This document shows, piece by piece, positions 37,291 to 49,408 of a stretch of DNA of 64,000 nucleotides. Position 1 is the stretch's first letter, and every line of letters begins with the position of its first letter. The notes beneath the pieces are model-generated. The model was not told the DNA's origin, did not search any database, and saw only the letters and a program-made list of their open reading frames with translations. The position numbers were made by a program, and so were the translations under genes. Source of the DNA: Sipunculus nudus (Eukaryota; Annelida; Sipuncula; Golfingiida; Sipunculidae); assembly GCA_026874595.1 (NCBI GenBank), contig CM049309.1:742501-806500 (forward strand), read 5' to 3'.

Positions 37291-40200
37291 AAGGATTACA
37301 CAGGTGAAATTAATCACACTAAAAGGTAATCACTCTGAACGATTGACTAGTTAAGAACATTAATTATATCTCTCTAAATGATTGAGAATTTTTTTTACAG
37401 TGAGTTATGGTTCAAAGAAAGGACCTGTGTAAATGTAATTATTTTACTTTTAAAGATAATTATAGCCGTAATTTGTTAATTTTTTAGGAATTTTTAATAT
37501 AAGGTTAAACGTAGGTCATGTAGAATGTTTATCATGGCTACAAAAATGGTTTTGCTGTGATAAATTAATTAGATTTTATGGGAGAGGTACTTTCAGAAGC
37601 AGTTGTGATGAGAATGTAATTGTACAGTATTGACAATAATTGAATGGGAGTTATGTACATTAAACTAGATGATTAGACAAGACTGTTTCAAAATTACATA
37701 CAGACTTAACTGTTGTGTGAGCATACAGTTTCACCTACAGTTCAGAAAGAAAAATTATTAAATTAAGGGCTGGTTGGATCATTTTGTAGTACATTGGTAC
37801 ATATTTCACATCGTAAACTACTGACTGTACCCCCTAATTAGATAAAAAGTGCATCATATTAAGTGCATCAGTTTGTTACCTCTAATGTACTGGATTTAAA
37901 CAAGTTCATGGTGCATTTCAAGGTCTTAAAAAGAAGTAGTGTTAAAATTGCAGAACATTTTATCAACACTTGAGTTTTGTGGATTAACCCTCCCATTGTG
38001 CAACATAGTCACTCATCTGTGTATAAATAGGTGGAGATGCCTAGTGGAGATATTTTGTAGAAAACCTGATCTGGTCAAATCAAAATTCACAATCTTTCTT
38101 TCAAAGGAAGGCTGCCTAGTAATATACAAAAATTGTCACGGAAACCCAGATATTTATGTAGAAACATTTTGTAACGTATTACAGTTTAAATGTTTTTTAT
38201 CTAATGAAAATAATCTTTGTGATGCATGCATTGCATGCATTTCATCTTTAATCCCACCTTTTATGACTTTGCATGCTGTATGTGTAAAATATATATTATT
38301 GTAATATTATACTTGTGGCCATTTTCTTAATATTAAAAGAAACATAAAAAAATTGGTGTTCTTAGTGTGATTTTGATAATCGTTTGATAAAGAATTCCGG
38401 AATTCATCTTCAAAATGTCCATCTTGTGTCTGTCAGCTTGCTAAAGCTGTTATCTTTTGTAATTTAATGTAATTAATAATCTGTACATCTCTGGCTTCAT
38501 GTGATGGTGTCCTTCTAACACAAAAGCAATTAAAAAGTTTCAGCTCAGTTTGAAGTGTACATCTACATGCCTTTTTATATGCCGTCACTACCATTTATTC
38601 AATGTTGTAAGCGCCTATTTATTCAATGTTGTAAGCATGAGGATTTATCTATGCAGAACATGAGTGGACCCATCTGAAACATGCTCAGGTTGATTTTCGA
38701 GAAACTTGATTGACATGCTTAGTGAGCTGCAGATATGAGATCTGATCTGGAATATTCTCTATGTAAATCCCAAGACTGCATGGCTGTTTTTAGAAACATT
38801 AATTTCAGTTTGTTGTTACAGTTGATCTAAATTGTTATAAGATTGAGTATTGAGATAACTAATACTGATTATTTGTAATATAATCTGAGAAATCTTTATG
38901 AGGGAATCCTGTAAAATTTATGGCATATTTGTTGCAGTTGAGAAATGGATCATTTTCTTTAAGCATCCAGCAAATTGAAAGGCTTGTTTCATTATGTTTC
39001 AAAGCAATACAGATAAAAAATTTTAACATTGATTCCTGTCAGAGCCATCCATAATCACATTTATTCTTGTCAAAGGCATCAGTAATTATGTCAGTCCTCT
39101 GGCATCAATCAAGAAAATTTAATTTGAACCCTGGTCCTTTTATATTCATTTAAAGAGGACTTACACTGGTGTGCAAAATAGGGTCTTATGTTACATTAAT
39201 TATTGCATATATTGGTAACTTTAATAGCACACAATAGGCCTGTACTAGTCCATTGTTGTGTATATTTTTTCCCCTGAAATTTGTTACTACTATAAACTTT
39301 ACATGGTATACAATTAAGTGGTAAGATTTTACTCTCTTCTGTAATTTTGATTTGCTTTTCATTGCAAATCAAATATGTTATAGATAAATCGACCAATATC
39401 TTACAGATGCTCATAATATTCCTGCTTCAGTGGTGATGTGGATGCTGTTTAAACATCTGATGTGGTATTTTTGCAACCAACATGATCATATTCAGTTAGT
39501 GTCCCCCATGGGGTATGATCAGACATGTTTGCTCATACCTTTCAAGCTCTACCAGGCAATCAAATTATATGCTGCTACACAACCTGTCTTGTTTTCTATG
39601 ACCACAAGTTCACGCCTGTACCCTGAGTGGTTGTTTTCATGCTACAATTCCTGACCCTGATGTCTGACACCTAGGCTCAGTATGAATATTTATGAGCTGT
39701 GCATGAATATTTATGAGCTGACTGACTGATTTATGCTTTGGATTGGCCACAGGCAGCACATTTGATAATTCTCATCAGGTTAAAACTCCCAGAATCCTCT
39801 CACGAGTCTGAGTTCACATATCCATGAAAGCATCATTTTGTATATGCCTGTATCTGTACATATCCAGGTAATTTTGTATCTGCTCAATAGGTCAGTATTT
39901 ATTTAGGTATAAGATAAGTTAATTTTGAGTTACAACAGTCACTAGGAATAGTATTTATATGTGCAAAATATGGAGATCAATGCAGTTGCTTTGTGAAATT
40001 TTGCAAAAAGATTGTAACAGACTTTGGTCTTATTTGAGACCACTTTGAGTGAAAACAGCAGCTCATTTACATATTCATTATGACTCAGTATTACACCAGT
40101 GGAAGTGGCCTTTTATATGCACAAGCGACTTGTAACATCAACTGTTGTGTTTTGGTAGGTCTTGTAGGTATAAAATCCAGGCCTGCTTTAAATGTACACT

Positions 40201-41395
40201 GTTGTGAATAACTAAAAGCATGACGGGTAACAACTGATATTTTCTGAGTTTACAAAAAAAGATACACAAAAGAATCTGTATCTGACAGCTTCACAAATTA
40301 TATACTATAATTGTTAATTTGAACCTATTATTGTATGTTTCCTTATACTATGCACAATTTACTTTTTCTGTTTGTATATATCAACCTACCCGCAAATACA
40401 CAAATTTTTAGCTTAAATGAGTCCTGGTCTGTTTTTGAATGTGAAGACATTAGTTGCATATAATATCAGGTATTTAAATAAGTGTTATATGTAAATTAGC
40501 TTTTTTTCACTTGATTCATGTTTCAATTAAAAAAATAATGTGATTATATCCATATAAAAGGCCCTTTAATTTTTGTTAAAATCAAAAGAATTTGCAAAAC
40601 TTAAGTAAATTTAGCCTGCTGGACTTTCTTCAATAGAGCTACAACTAGGTTTGAATAGAGGAGTGCAAAAAGTGAGAAATGCATGAGGACACCTTTTGAA
40701 TTTAACATGCTACAGGGCCACCTGGTGGTAATGTTTAAAACCATTTAATGGGAATTTGGTCTTAACTGAACACAAGTATATGAAAATTTTTTTCTGGTCA
40801 ACCAGTGATCATTTTAATCCAGACAGTAAATTTGTGAAACATATATTATAAAGGATTGGTACCTTTGGTGTCAAAGTGAGAAATTGATATATGTTGCTTG
40901 TGTTTTTTATTGACCAGTTATTGATAACTTCTGATTTAAATGGCTTGAGTAATTTCTTTTCTTCACGGGTTTTACCTCCATCCACATTTCAAAAAACTTA
41001 TTTTGATCACAGAAATTTGTATTTTCTTCAGGGAAAGGCTGAACACCACTTGTTAAATATTATATTTTACCTGTAATTGTAATTGAAGCATAGTTGCATG
41101 TACTTCTTGGAGCATACAAGTATGTTCCAGCCATATCACATTTGCTCCTGCTGTCCATTATGCACATTGTCTGTTACTGCCTTGAATTTGGTTGATTAGT
41201 CAGAATATAAATGCAAGGAAAAGTGTTTGCTATAGATGCACAACTTCCTTTCTTGCCAGTTCTTAAATTAGTCAAACTTAAAATGTATGAAGGATTAAAA
41301 TTCTCCCTTAAAGGCACAGAAAGTTCTTGCACAAATAATCCACAAGGGCAGTGACTGACATTCATGGTTGAAATGCACAATGATGGCCCACTGCT
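37291..41395. other. AT-rich DNA without recognised genes
   Basis: Mostly unique. Small direct repeats: ATTTATTCAATGTTGTAAGC twice at 38594-38637, and GAATATTTATGAGCTG twice at 39683-39720. The open frame 37939-38304 (121 aa, Cys-rich by chance) has no recognised family, signal peptide or splice support. Confidence 0.5.
40715..40728 (-). promoter_or_regulatory. CTCF-like site, 13/14 match
   Basis: Minus strand reads CCACCAGGTGGCCC, one mismatch. The flanks (CTGGTGG-TAAT ... TGGGAA.TTGG) resemble those of the site at 27952, so both may come from one dispersed repeat. Confidence 0.3.
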
Positions 41396-41426
41396 GATCC
41401 CCCCCCCCCCACCATACAATATACTA

Positions 41427-41576
41427 CAGGGGTGGGTCCAGGATTTTGAAAAGGGGGGGGGGGGCAACCAAGCATTATTAAAATACATAAGAGAAAATCT
41501 TAAAACCTTCAGTCTTGAAAAAGGATCAGAAACAGGGGTCAGCCCCCCCCCCCCCGTCCCCTTGGATCTGCTACTG
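41427..41576. mobile_element. MITE-like element, ~150 bp
   Basis: Left end CAGGGGTGGGTCCAGGATTT followed by a G-run; right end, as reverse complement, CAGTAGCAGATCCAAGGGG with a G-run inside. The ends match imperfectly (10 of 17) as inverted repeats. The CAGxGGCGGATCCAGG type end is common among invertebrate MITEs. No target duplication is clear. Confidence 0.5.
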
Positions 41577-42769
41577 CGCTCCATCAGTATCTTTACCAAT
41601 AAAATCAGTGTGAAAATTGGTTTCTGTTTGTTGTTAGTGCTTTAGCCAATTAAAAGGTGTTATATGGATAGCATTGGCTTTTAATGTATAATTCGTTCAT
41701 TCTTTGATGATAATATACCATACACCAACTTAAGATTTTTTCTTCATTTTGATTTACAAACATTCATGCAAAAAGGATTTTGGAAAAGGATTTCTTTTTT
41801 CACGTCCTGGAGATTTTATGATTTTTGGACATCCTTTAATGCAAAAAGATAACTTTATTGCTCACATGTAATCTTTAATAAATATATTATTTGGCAGAAA
41901 TGAGACTTGACTAGTGGTTGAGCACCTGGACACACATGTCCCTTTGATGCTGGACATCGATCCTGGTGCTTTCTCCATCTTATTGAATCTCCTTGGTTAT
42001 ATTCTGCAGACCAGTTTTCAACCTCTGATATAGCTTGGCTAGATAATAAATTACCTGAGCCCCAATTAAATACTTTTTATAGTTGAGGACTCATTTAAGT
42101 TAAGACACATTGGGAGATAAAACTAATATTTTTCTGTTCATTTTAATATTAACATAAGATTAATCAAAACATTAAGACGGGTTCAAGCTTAGTATATAAT
42201 AATATATTATATTTCCAGGTTATAGCCATTATCACCTGTAATTGAAAATCTTTCATAGTTAATTATGATTTATCAGTTACATGTAGTTACATCAGCTTTC
42301 TGTATTTAGGGTGGAGTGATGTGATAATTCCTTGTAGATCTGTAATCAGCATGATTATTATGTAATGGTAAGGAGATATATCTTAGACCTATATTTAAAG
42401 AAAACACTGATGTACATTTAATATGTTTATATGGTAAATAATAATATAATATATATTCATGTGTAAGGAATTCATGTTATTGTTTGTGTTCTAGCTTTAG
42501 CTTGCATCATCAATCAGCTGTAGCTTATTGGTCAAAAAGGAAGTCATGTGATTCATACTATTACTCTAAAACCATTGGTCATTTAGGGTCATGTGATTTA
42601 TGTTAGATGCAGCCATTGGTCAGTGTGGTGATCATGTAATCCATGTCAAGTGTAAACTTGCCAGATGTCCGTGTTTTCACTTTTTAGTGTAATTGCTGTA
42701 AATGTTGGAATGATTAAAAGTGTGTTCAATAGGAGGAGTTTGTGTTTTATTTCCAAGAAGAAAAATATA
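41577..42769. other. AT-rich DNA without recognised genes
   Basis: No repeat of note and no coding signal. The region 42490-42660 repeats ATTGGTCA..GTCATGTGATTCAT phrases three times in diverged form. Confidence 0.45.
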
Positions 42770-43490
42770 GATGATTGAGTTTCTGTATTTTTTATCCGGA
42801 TCAAATATCTTGAGAGATAAATTTTTGCTCTGTAGGCGTGTCTTTTTCAATATCTCGGTGCCGCAGTCTAGTTGGGATATGGTTTGATTGTAAAGATTGG
42901 CCGCTGTGCGCGCTTTTATAATTATAAAAATATCCCTACTTTCTACGCGGCTTTTATATAGAACTGTCAAGAATATTCTGTCCTCTTTGTTTCTTTTTAT
43001 ACCGAATAAATATCTTGAGCGATGAATTTTTCCCGAATATTTTCTGTAGGCGTGTCGTTTTTAATTTCTCTATGACGGCGGCCTGGTTGCGATATTGTTT
43101 TATTGTACAGATTGGCCTCTGTGTGCGTTTTAATAATTAAAGAAATATCAATGCTTTCTACGCGGTTTTTATATAGACAGGTGAGGAATTTTCTGTCCTC
43201 TCTGTTCCTTTTAATGCCGATTAAATATCTCGAGCGATGGATTTTTTTTCGTAGGCATGTCGCTTTTAATTTCTTGGAGCCGGCGGTCTGGTTGCAATAT
43301 GGTTTTATTGTAAAGATTGGCGTCTGTGTGCGTTTTAATAATTAAAGAAATATCCAAGCTTTCTACGCGGTTTTTATAAAGACCTGTGAGGAATTTTCTG
43401 ACCTCTCTGTTCCTTTTCATGACGAATAAATATGTCGAGCGATGGATTTTTACCGAATGTCGCTTTTAATTTCTTGGCTCCGGCAGTATA
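42770..43490. repeat. ~210-bp tandem repeat, 3.5 copies
   Basis: CTTTCTACGCGG recurs near 42939, 43155 and 43359 (spacing 216 and 204 bp). Units share AATAAATATCTTGAGCGATG, GTAGGCGTGTCGCTTTTAAT, GTTTTATTGTAAAGATTGGC and TGTGTGCGTTTTAATAATTA. Confidence 0.88.
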
Positions 43491-43701
43491 ATGTCAAAAG
43501 AGCAAACGTTCACGAATGTATACATTTATTCACAATATATATATATATTAGAAGAATACCCGATGGATTATAACAGTATACTAAGTGGGCACACACCGAC
43601 GGCACACTACTTTCCAATCATAAAGTATTAAATAACAGGATACGAGTTATAAACCGTATATTTTTATATTTCACAGTTGTGGAAGGGTTGATACTTGATA
43701 A

Positions 43702-44165
43702 CAAATTGGTGGACTTTTTACATGCCGCCAGGGGGAACCTCGGCTTAGACCTACCAATTTTGAAACAAAAAATTTCTTTATCAAACGAGTCGCATCGTCA
43801 GGCTAATATTTATTTTTCTTTCGCCGAATCTCAGCAGCACAGGAGACTGGATATTAACATTACCGTTTTATATTGCAATAACTGTACAAAAAGACCAGAT
43901 CGGGGTTTGGGAAAAGTTGTGAACAGTCAGAGTTCTAACCATTCCTCAGATGTAACGGCTTGGCGGCACAGTGGAATTGTCTGGGCCGCCGCGCCACATT
44001 TTGTCTCGTTATTGAAACATGGGTCTGGGTTCAAATCCACGGCAGGGAATGTTTTTTTTTCATTATTTTTCCCAATCTTTTAAATCTTAAAAGAAACGTT
44101 TTAAAGGTATGTATATTATTTCAAATTTCATGACGGTAAGTGGTAATTTGTGAATGGTGAGAAAA
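43702..44165 (+). mobile_element. tRNA-like SINE family, copy 1
   Basis: Head CATGCCGCCAGGGGGAACCT CGGCTTAG, then a tRNA-like region with an A-box-like TGGCGGCACAGTGG (43961-43974) and a perfect B-box-like GGTTCAAATCC (44028-44038), then a T-rich tail. It matches 46464-46790 along its whole length. The open frame 43679-44083 runs through it and is not taken as a gene. Confidence 0.65.
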
Positions 44166-44700
44166 TCGCTGCTAATGGGACAGATGGCCAACCCGACTCA
44201 ATTTGATTAAATGTAATAATTACCTTTCCTGAAAAATAATAGGCCCAAATCAATAATGTTTTTTCACAGGTCAGCCTTAGACCAAAGAATACCAAATGAT
44301 ATTAACACCTACATTTATACATACATACATATATTGATTTATACATATATACATACGTATAGACATGCAAACGCACATGTATGCTTAGATTACATACATA
44401 CATGTGTTTAGATATGTATATCTGTAAGGAGGTATATCACTTGTGTGAATGTAAGAATAACTTCAAACGTCTTCAGAAAAAAACAACTTGAATGCTAGAG
44501 CCGTCTAACGCAAACGAAACATGTACAATTATTTATTAATGGAAATTTACGTTAATTCTTTAATTTTCTTCACAGACACCGCCTTTATGACCTTTTCAAC
44601 ATATCACTTTCAAGGGTGAAACGTTTTGAGGTCGAGGTATAGACAGGATGTTTTAGCTTACGTCCTCTTTTCTAATTTGATTTATCCAAATCTAGAAAAC
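44166..44700. other. Spacer with weak ATACAT microsatellite
   Basis: Contains ATACATACATA-type repeats at 44315-44420. No gene seen. Confidence 0.5.
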
Positions 44701-45124
44701 TGTAGAAACAAATGGCGTATTTAAGAAATCAGCGCTTAAACCACTTAAAGAATAACACTTAACATAACACTTAATAACACTTAGCAACACTTTACTTTTC
44801 TGTATAACACTTAGGCACAGGCGACACCTGGAGGACTAGTTCTGCCTTCAGTATAAAGTCCCTTCTTTGAGATGCATATATATACATATATATATATACA
44901 TATAATATATATACAAAGACATATATATTATTAATTAATTATGCAGATAACATATGTGTATATATTTAAATATATATATGTGTATATATATTTATGTGTG
45001 CCTTCTTGATAACACTTAATAACACTTAGCATATAACACTTAATACTTGATAACACTTAATAACACTTTGCTTTTAACACTTAAGGTTAAGTGTTATGTA
45101 GCAACAACACGTAAGCTTAAGTGT
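44701..45124. repeat. AACACTTAA repeats and TA microsatellite
   Basis: Same family as 26130-27900: TAACACTTAATAACACTTAG phrases around a TA-rich tract (44878-45000). It leads directly into duplication B copy 2. Confidence 0.8.
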
Positions 45125-46279
45125 TAAGTAACAACAACACGTAAGACTAAGTGTTACAGGAGCTTAACACTTAAGCCAACAACACTTAAGCTTAAGTTTT
45201 ATTTAAGCTTAAGTGTTATGTAAAGTGTTAAAAATAAGACTTAAGCACACTTAGGCTAGTGTCTTGTGTTAAGTGTTATTCTTAAGTGTTAGAAAACAGA
45301 AATTGAAAAATTAAAAGAGGTATTATTTGTTGTACCTCTATATATATTTATATATGTTATATATTTAAATATATCGGTGACATTTATTAGTATGTATATA
45401 TATATATATATGTAAAATAAACCGTCTTGTCTGTCCGCGTGCAACACCTGTCAGACCTTTTCTCTGTGTGCGTATATATGAAATTTTACTTTAAATTTAA
45501 ATTTGAATTAAATTTCATCAGAAAATAAACTTTCGCGTACACCTATACTTTCAAGAGCGACCTGTCGGTAAAACGTGATGAAATGATACAAAAAATGAAA
45601 AACACTGTACAAACAAATGGCACATTTAAGAAATCAGCCCTTAAACCACTTAACGGTTAACACTTAACGACAAGGCTTAACGATAAATTATAACACTTAA
45701 GGACGGGGCTTCCTCATTTTGAAGACTTTTTTACATCAATGATATATAATGTGGTTTTAAAAGAAGTAAGAAGTGTTAATCCTTGGGCACACTAATTTTT
45801 CTGAAAATTAGACATTTTTTCACATATATATTAGGTACCCGAGGCATACTTTAAGATTTAAGCATATCCCGATCTCCATCCATAAGACAAAATAAACGAT
45901 CATGTCTTTTTTTGCTTTATAAATTTTTTTATTTTCATTTCAATTAAAATAAATATGATCATAATTTCCAGGTGTTTCCAAACGGTCAAAAATATGCGCC
46001 GACTGTCTGGCTTTTGGCGCGGGCCAGACGGCTTTGTTACACTGTGTCTATTTCTGTCTGGGCCCTCGGGGCACCCGGTGTGCTGGCTTGAGCCGAGAGA
46101 AATGAGGTCGCTATAGCAACGACCTAGATAATATAACAGTCCTGTGTAGTAATCTTTATAACTTCCTTCATCATACCGTATATATTATAAATATAAACAC
46201 TGGAAAAACATTTTACTTGAATAAATATAACCAAAAATTGGTTAAAAATACAAACCTTTAGAATAAATAAAGAATTGTT
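45125..46279 (+). repeat. Segmental duplication B, copy 2
   Basis: Direct repeat of 27715-28967, about 17.4 kb away. The 37-bp inverted repeat is intact at 45181-45217. The 60-bp block holding the CTCF-like site is missing (AGGTATT joins ATTTGTTGTACCTC near 45325). After AATAAATAAAGAATTGTT the flank is unrelated to the Ig gene, and no gene follows. Confidence 0.92.
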
Positions 46280-46463
46280 GTCACCCGTTATGTTATGTTT
46301 TTTGGGTTAGAAAAGGTGGCTTGGTGGGATGTCGCATTACCTAACTTTGACATGTATTATTGTATTAAAAAATGGTCTCAGACGTAAATTATCCTTCCCT
46401 TTTTGTTAATCTACATGAAACAATAGTAATTGACAATCATATGAATGTGGTGCGCAAACTCAG

Positions 46464-46790
46464 AAATGGTTATTGTCCATGCCGCCGGGGGGCATCCTTG
46501 GCTTAGGCCTACCCTTCTAAAAAATTTCAGACTTGTGTTTGTTTTCATTCACTGAATCTCATTGGCATTCGACACAGGGAATAAAGATCACACCACGGCA
46601 GGTCGGGGCTGGTGAAAAATTGTCAACATTAAGAGTTATATAGGAGGTTGGGGGTTCGAATCCGCGGCGGGGAATGGTTTACTTTTTTTCCTTTTTTTCC
46701 ACCTTTTTATATTTAAAATACTGCGTTTACGTTATGTATATTATTTCATAATTCCTGGCGGTTTCTTGGTAATTTATGAATGGTAAATCA
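46464..46790 (+). mobile_element. tRNA-like SINE family, copy 2 (A box deleted)
   Basis: Matches copy 1 from the CCATGCCGCCGGGGGGCATC head to the ATGTATATTATTTCA tail. B-box-like GGTTCGAATCC is at 46653-46663, followed by GCGGCGGGGAATGG. About 85 bp including the A-box region is absent between AAGAGTTATA and TAGGAGGTTG. Two head-only fragments lie at about 46840-46885 and 47218-47262 (CTGCCACCAGRGGGCGACC). Confidence 0.65.
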
Positions 46791-46847
46791 ATTAATGAGG
46801 CCAATTAGATGAAAGGTGTGCGAGCTAAGAAACAGTTACTGTTCCTG

Positions 46848-46861
46848 CCACCAGGGGGCGA
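46848..46861 (+). promoter_or_regulatory. CTCF-like site in SINE fragment, 13/14 match
   Basis: CCACCAGGGGGCGA differs from the consensus only at the last base. It lies in the conserved head (CTGCCACCAGGGGGCGACC) of the tRNA-like SINE family. Related sites are 47229-47242 (CCACCAGAGGGCGA, 13/14) and weaker versions near 43724 and 46480. Confidence 0.3.
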
Positions 46862-46929
46862 CCCAGGCTTATGGCCCATTTGGTGAAAATAACGGGTCCA
46901 AATGAAAGGGATTTTAACAGATCAACAAC

Positions 46930-47103
46930 CCTGGGTCCAACCCCGTTAAAACGATCGACCTGGTTATAATGTCCAACCTCGTTAAAATGATCAACCTGGT
47001 TAAAATGAACAATGTGGTTAAAATGAACAACATGGTTAGAATGAACAAACTCGTTTTAATGTCCAACCTCGTTATAATGTACAACCTCGTTATACTGTTC
47101 AAG
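46930..47103. repeat. 18-bp minisatellite (AACCTCGTTATAATGTAC)n
   Basis: About nine units, variants AACCTGGTTAAAATGAAC. As 18 is a multiple of three, an open frame of six-residue repeats results on the minus strand; not a gene. Confidence 0.93.
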
Positions 47104-47524
47104 TTTTGCCATGCTTGAACCAACGTACGCAAACTCGTAGGCAAATATATATATATATATATGTATATAATATATATGTACTATAAAAGAATATTGAGGC
47201 CAGTCAGGCAAAATAGTTAATGTTCCTGCCACCAGAGGGCGACCTAGGCTTATCAGCTTGTGTCCAAATGAACGGGATTTTAACAGATAACCCTTGTGTT
47301 TGTCGGACTAGTATCTCTCTCCATATATATATATATATACATATGTATAGTTATATACTCCTGCGTAGTTTTACATTAAATTTTAATTAAAATTTGGTCA
47401 AGGTGGCCCAAAAAGCCAGGATCCAAGTATACAAACAGCATTGTAACATTTATTGTTTTTTTTAATTAATTATTAATTATTTATGTCTTTTGGAAACACA
47501 CATCCTGTTGAAAAAAGACCTTTT

Positions 47525-47698
47525 TTGAATAGCGTGATTGATTTTTTAAAGAGTTTGTGTTAAGTGTTATCTACTAACCCTTAGGTAGGTTAACAGTGAA
47601 CTGTAGAAAAAGCCGGTTATTTCCAAAAGTTTTCAATTTAATTTTTCAAAACTTGTGTCCCACGGTCCAGTTTACTGTTTCTCGTCATATTATGCCGT

Positions 47699-47732
<34 letters not shown>

Positions 47733-48060
47733 CATAAATATATATATATATATATATTCACACCCACATAACTACTCATGTAAGAACAAATTCACGTTGA
47801 AACGCAGCGACCCCTGGCGGACAGATGGTAATCGAAAGTCGATACGCTGGTCAATAAGTGGTATTCTAACCCTTAAGTAGGTTAACAGGGAAATTTAGAA
47901 AAAATCGTTTATTTTCAGGGAAATTTAGAAAAAATCGTTTATTTTCAAAAGTTTTCAATTTAATTTTTCAAAACTTGTGTCCCACGGTCCAGTTTACTGC
48001 TTCTCGTCAAATTATGACGTTTGTTGGTCAAGGTTGCCCAAAAAGCCAGGATTTTGCGGA
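47525..48060 (+). repeat. Direct repeat pair (~115 bp)
   Basis: The phrase CAAAAGTTTTCAATTTAATT to CCCACGGTCCAGTTTACTG occurs near 47575-47700 and again near 47870-48015. The second copy has a 30-bp internal tandem duplication (GGGAAATTTAGAAAAAATCG at about 47889 and 47919). CAAGG.GGCCCAAAAAGCCAG occurs at 47399 and 48029. Confidence 0.85.
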
Positions 48061-48229
48061 GTTTTTAAAAATTAATTTTTTTTAATTTAATTTTCAAAAT
48101 CTGTCCAAGTGTACAAAAAGTTTACAGTATATCTGTTTAGTATTTTAAATTTTTAATTCAACTATACTGTCAGTCGCGCCCCCTGCCGTTAAGTGTTGGG
48201 TAACGCCTTAACCTGTGGTCAGTGGAACC

Positions 48230-48344
48230 GGTCAGCCGCGTGTGGGCGAACCCTCTGTCTCCCCTACGTTTTGGAGCCTAAGTAAACCAGGGGGTTTGCC
48301 CACTCTCCCTCTCCCTCTCCGCCCACAATGGCCGCCGGCTGACC
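48230..48344. repeat. GC-rich inverted repeat
   Basis: GGTCAGCCG plus TGTGGGCG (48230-48248) pairs with CGCCCACA plus CGGCTGACC (48320-48344), with a 71-base loop. This is a GC-rich island within AT-rich DNA. The 72-codon open frame across it has no recognised product. Confidence 0.6.
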
Positions 48345-48449
48345 GTATGGGGGCGGCCATCTCTACCGTAAAGCCTTTATTTCAATCGGCCTTGACCGGT
48401 CAGATGGGGTCAAACTTTTATAAATTCTGTTAAAATTCAAATTTTCCAT

Positions 48450-48941
48450 AAAAATGTGCGCTTTTATTTTTTTGGGGTCAAGAATTGTCCACTGCACCTA
48501 ACCCTGTACACTGTAGCCTCGCTAATGACCTCTGGTCATTGTGATTGACCAATATATGTTTTTGACTTAGCCAACACCTAAGCAGAAGTGTCCTAACCCT
48601 GGAATTTAGTGCCAGCGATGGCCGCAGTGGTCAATGGGGGGCGCCACCTTCCGGTATCATTTTGCCCCGAAAAATTTAAAATTTGTTAAGTAAATTTAAG
48701 TAAGTCAACTTAATCGGCTGCTTAAGCAGTAAGTCATTTGAGTTATATCCTGTGTAAGTGTTGAAAATTTTGCTTAAGCAGTGTGATAACCCAGGGTTAG
48801 TATAGGGGTGTTTCGTGGTTAGCGTTTTAACACGTTAGTCTAACTGTCGCATACTTAAGCAAGTCACTTAAGACCAAAACCCACTTAAGGCTCCCCTAAG
48901 TCTTGTTAAGTTGTGTCTAAGTGGTGACTAACGTCCGGTAT
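48450..48941. other. Spacer with CACTTAAG repeats before the telomeric array
   Basis: CACTTAAGC/GCTTAAGTG half sites increase toward the right (48690-48930). GGGGGGCGCCACC is at 48635. No gene seen. Confidence 0.5.
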
Positions 48942-49408
48942 CTAACCCTAACCCTAACCCTAACCCTAACCCTAACCCTAACCCTAACCCTAACCTAACC
49001 TAACCTAACCCTAACCTAACCTAACCTAACCCTAACCCTAACCCTAACCTAAAACCTAACCTAACCCTATCCTAACCCTAACCTAACCCTAACCCTAACC
49101 CTAACCCTAACCCTAACCCTAACCCTAACCCTAACCTAACCCTAACCCTAACCCTAACCCTAACCTAACCCTAACCCTAACCCAAACCAAAACCTAACCC
49201 TAACCTAACCCTAACCTAAAACCTAACCCTAACCTAACCTAACCCTAACCTAACCTAACCCTAACCCTAACCCTAACCCTAACCCTAACCCTAACCTAAC
49301 CCTAACCCTAACCTAAAAACCTAACCCTAACCTAACCCTAACCCTAACCCTAACCCTAACCTAACCCTAACCCTAACCCTAACCCTAACCCTAACCCTAA
49401 CCCTAACC
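48942..49408 (-). repeat. Interstitial telomeric array, 467 bp
   Basis: Mainly CCCTAA units (TTAGGG on the minus strand) with CCTAA pentamers and a few AAAACCTAA and CCCAAACCAA variants. Long pure runs (e.g. 49082-49135, 49375-49408) alternate with irregular parts. At 49409 it changes into the CCCTA-containing minisatellite. Confidence 0.97.

Noticed and set aside
37939-38304. 121-codon Cys-containing frame
   Set aside because: No recognised family or motif pattern, AT-rich context, no splice or promoter signals; length is possible by chance.
43679-44083. 134-codon frame
   Set aside because: Coincides with the tRNA-like SINE copy; the related copy at 46.5 kb does not keep the frame.
44028-46663. 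Functional tRNA genes at the two B-box matches
   Set aside because: No cloverleaf could be drawn: acceptor arms do not pair, and copy 2 lacks the A-box region. SINE remnants are the better reading.
46914-47144. Frame with six-residue repeats (ITRLDI-like)
   Set aside because: Translation of the 18-bp minisatellite.
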